From Stromatinia cepivora (lineage: Eukaryota > Ascomycota > Leotiomycetes > Helotiales > Sclerotiniaceae): a stretch of DNA of 64,000 bases. This document shows, piece by piece, positions 62,045 through 64,000 of the stretch. Where the stretch lies: the NCBI GenBank assembly GCA_014898415.1, contig RCTD01000025.1, positions 62,001-126,000 on the forward strand, given 5' to 3'. Made by a program: the position numbers and the translations under genes. Under the pieces are notes generated by a model that was not told where the DNA came from, did not search any database, and saw only the letters and a list, made by a program, of their open reading frames with translations. How positions within the stretch are numbered: position 1 is the stretch's first letter; each line of letters opens with the position of its first letter.

Positions 62045-62693
62045 TTATTGGTTATATAATCCAAGCAGGGATACAGAATTGTGATGAAGGTGATATTGAA
62101 AATCGAAAAGAAGAGAGAAGTTATTCTTTTGCCCCTATATCATCGTTCCCCCTTTCTTCGTTGTATTATTTATTGGAGTCCTTGAAAGGCTAAATGGAAA
62201 AAGTATATTGTGATTTCGGAAAGCAATAATGAAGATAAGAGAGAAAAAGTGATGAAGAAGAAAAGGAGAAAAGAATAGATGGTATATTTAAAAAAAAAGG
62301 AAAAAAAGGATAATCCTTTGGCTTCTGTAATATTGATAATATTAATAACTCTGATTGCTTCAATTATTCTTTATTCCTTGATTATTGCGGATAATCCAAA
62401 GGCTCTTTTATTTGAACTTTAAATTATTAAACTTAGAAAGAAATTTATCCTTCTTCGAGGATAGGAAAATAAAAAATGGAAAAGTAATCGGCCTTGATTG
62501 TTTTTTGTTTTCCAATGGATATGGAGTATACGAATTGGAGTGTATTATGGAAAAGTATAATGGTCTAAAATATCAAATAGGATTCATTCTATCTACATCA
62601 AAGGGAAGAATTATGAGCTCCAGATTATTGTTATTCAAATTTTATAATTTAGATTATCATTATTCAAGCTTTATAATTATCGTTACTTAAGCT

Positions 62694-64000
62694 TTATGAT
62701 CCTGTTATTCATATTTTGTAGATTGAGGAGGGATCAAAAGTATTCAAATTTTTATCTTATAAGGTTTTTGGTGAGCCTATTAGCAATCATATTAATAATC
62801 GATAGATAGATTATATAAAAGTTCTTTTTTGAATATTCTTAATATAACCATATGTTTTGGATATCTATGTGATATAGTTTTATAATGATTTGCTTGTTCT
62901 CACCAATTACCAATCTGATTGTTTACTGGTTGTTGTAAAAGATCGTTATAGGTTTTTTCATTGCTAGATCGATCTCTTTTAAGAAATATAGAATTGTTAT
63001 AATTTCTTTTGATGTATATTCGATTCCGAGAAGTTCTGCTTTGATAATCGAGGTGATTATGATATCTTGCTTGGACGCTTTCTATATAACTAAGCTATTG
63101 AAAAGGGATATAATATACCTCTAAGATAATTAACGAGTATCTGGATTATTCGTAAAAGAAGTATCTGAAAAAACGAAAAGTTGTAGTATTTGATCATCAT
63201 TATATTGGATTATAAGATATCTTATATTCCATAAATATTGTAAACAATGATCGATAGTTTTTATATAATCGCTTAATAGATTGGTCAAATAATGACTCAA
63301 TTGTAAAACAGCGAATGATACATTCGCTTTTATAGTAATTGCAGTATATAATACTGAGCCTACTTTCTCTTAATATATTTTTATAATATATATAAAAGCT
63401 TGATTCTGATTTTTCCGAAATACTATTATCGGAAATAGTGTATTTGCTGTTCTATTTATTGCTTTGAATTTCTTAGCAATCTTTTCAATGTATATATTAT
63501 GAACTAATCACAGTTTTTTCTTAGATCAATTATAAAGTATATGTATATCTAGAAATTACTTAATATTTCCTAAGTCTTGTAGCTTATATATAACTTTGAT
63601 TCTTTTGGTGATCTTTGTAGTAACTGATTCGTTTTTCTTATAATAAATAATCTGAATATTATTTACAAAGAAAAAAATCATAATAATATACTCTGGATTA
63701 ATGTATAAATATAATTTCTTTTTATATTATACCAATCTTAGTTTCTCGAACATCCGAATGAAATCCCTAAATTATATAATTGGGGAATCTTGTAGATTAT
63801 ATAAAGCTCAATCGATTATAACATTTTTGTTTAGGATCTTGTATTTATTAAATAGATAGCATATAATTAAAATATTGGAAGGATTGTGTAGAATATTAAT
63901 GAAGGTATTGATTATATTGTATTGCTTTATTTCGAGATTGTATTTAATGATAATTGTTATTACGATTCGGAATGATCGGCTTGTTAATATAATAATATAA
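62694..64000 (-). pseudogene. Copia reverse transcriptase/RNase H remnant (copy 2)
   Basis: Continuous protein similarity in one main frame interrupted by TAA/TAG codons, typically where Gln or Trp is expected. It includes the last part of the reverse transcriptase palm, the connection and RNase H. The two catalytic Asp are Asn, so the enzyme would be dead even without the stops. Truncated by the window at its N-terminal side. Confidence 0.8.

Larger units (their letters stand above)
60465..64000 (-). mobile_element. RIP-mutated Ty1/copia retrotransposon, copy 2 (runs off the window)
   Basis: Direct repeat of copy 1, offset 5,681 bp at its left end and 5,706 bp in pol. It is less mutated, so domains are clearer on the minus strand: reverse transcriptase with FFVNN at 63,675-63,658, then SHYLTNLLSDYIKTIDHCLQ, KASKQD (63,081-63,064), RNase H (LYHIDIQNIW) and an A-N-R-L-T-K-N segment (62,787-62,764) matching the conserved ADGLTKN near the pol end, finishing at about 62,700. 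The right end is beyond the window. Its left end directly abuts copy 1, so the two may share one LTR. Confidence 0.8.

Noticed and set aside
1..64000. tRNA genes, CRISPR arrays, secondary-metabolite cluster
   Set aside because: No tRNA arm/anticodon pattern, no spaced repeats of CRISPR type, and no synthase, P450 or transporter genes were seen.

Overview
The window is nuclear DNA of a filamentous ascomycete, most likely a leotiomycete close to Botrytis or Sclerotinia. The evidence is short introns (48-140 nt) with GT...CTAAC/CTGAC...AG signals, fungus-only families (PAR32-type GRGGAGN protein, SUR7-type membrane protein, fungal PLC-like phosphodiesterases), and an AT-rich right end holding Ty1/copia elements mutated in the manner of repeat-induced point mutation (RIP). 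The genus is an inference. No tRNA, rRNA or CRISPR was recognised.

Layout. 1-25.3 kb is gene-poor: a PAR32-like gene (5.8-6.4 kb), two small spliced genes found by reading intron signals (a Cys-rich 89-aa protein at 11.6-12.0 kb; a 102-aa membrane-segment protein at 18.9-19.3 kb), two decayed spliced genes (16.8-17.7 and 22.5-23.7 kb), and repeats. 25.3-53.5 kb is ordinary gene-bearing euchromatin: a CCCH zinc-finger protein, a secreted Ser/Thr- and Cys-rich protein, a HAPSTR1/C16orf72-like protein divergent from the ISWI remodeller, dihydroorotase (URA4), a SUR7-like protein, a PLC-like phosphodiesterase with a C-terminal hydrophobic tail, TAF13, a helical hypothetical protein divergent from ribosomal protein RPS23 (uS12), and a second PLC-like phosphodiesterase. 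53.7-64 kb is the AT-rich repeat compartment, with two direct copies of a minus-strand copia element spaced about 5.7 kb apart; the second runs off the window.

Function. The genes are mostly housekeeping: chromatin and transcription (ISWI, TAF13), translation (RPS23), pyrimidine synthesis (URA4), ammonium-transport/TOR-type regulation (PAR32-like), and plasma membrane or secretion (SUR7-like, two PLC-like proteins, a Ser/Thr-rich secreted protein). They do not form a pathway cluster. Most multi-exon models were built by hand from splice signals and reading phase; every total coding length reported is divisible by three. I found no clearly new biological system. The most unusual items are the tandem RIP-mutated copia array with a co-conserved antisense ORF and an almost unmutated end block, and the possible GC-AG intron at the 3' end of the ISWI gene.
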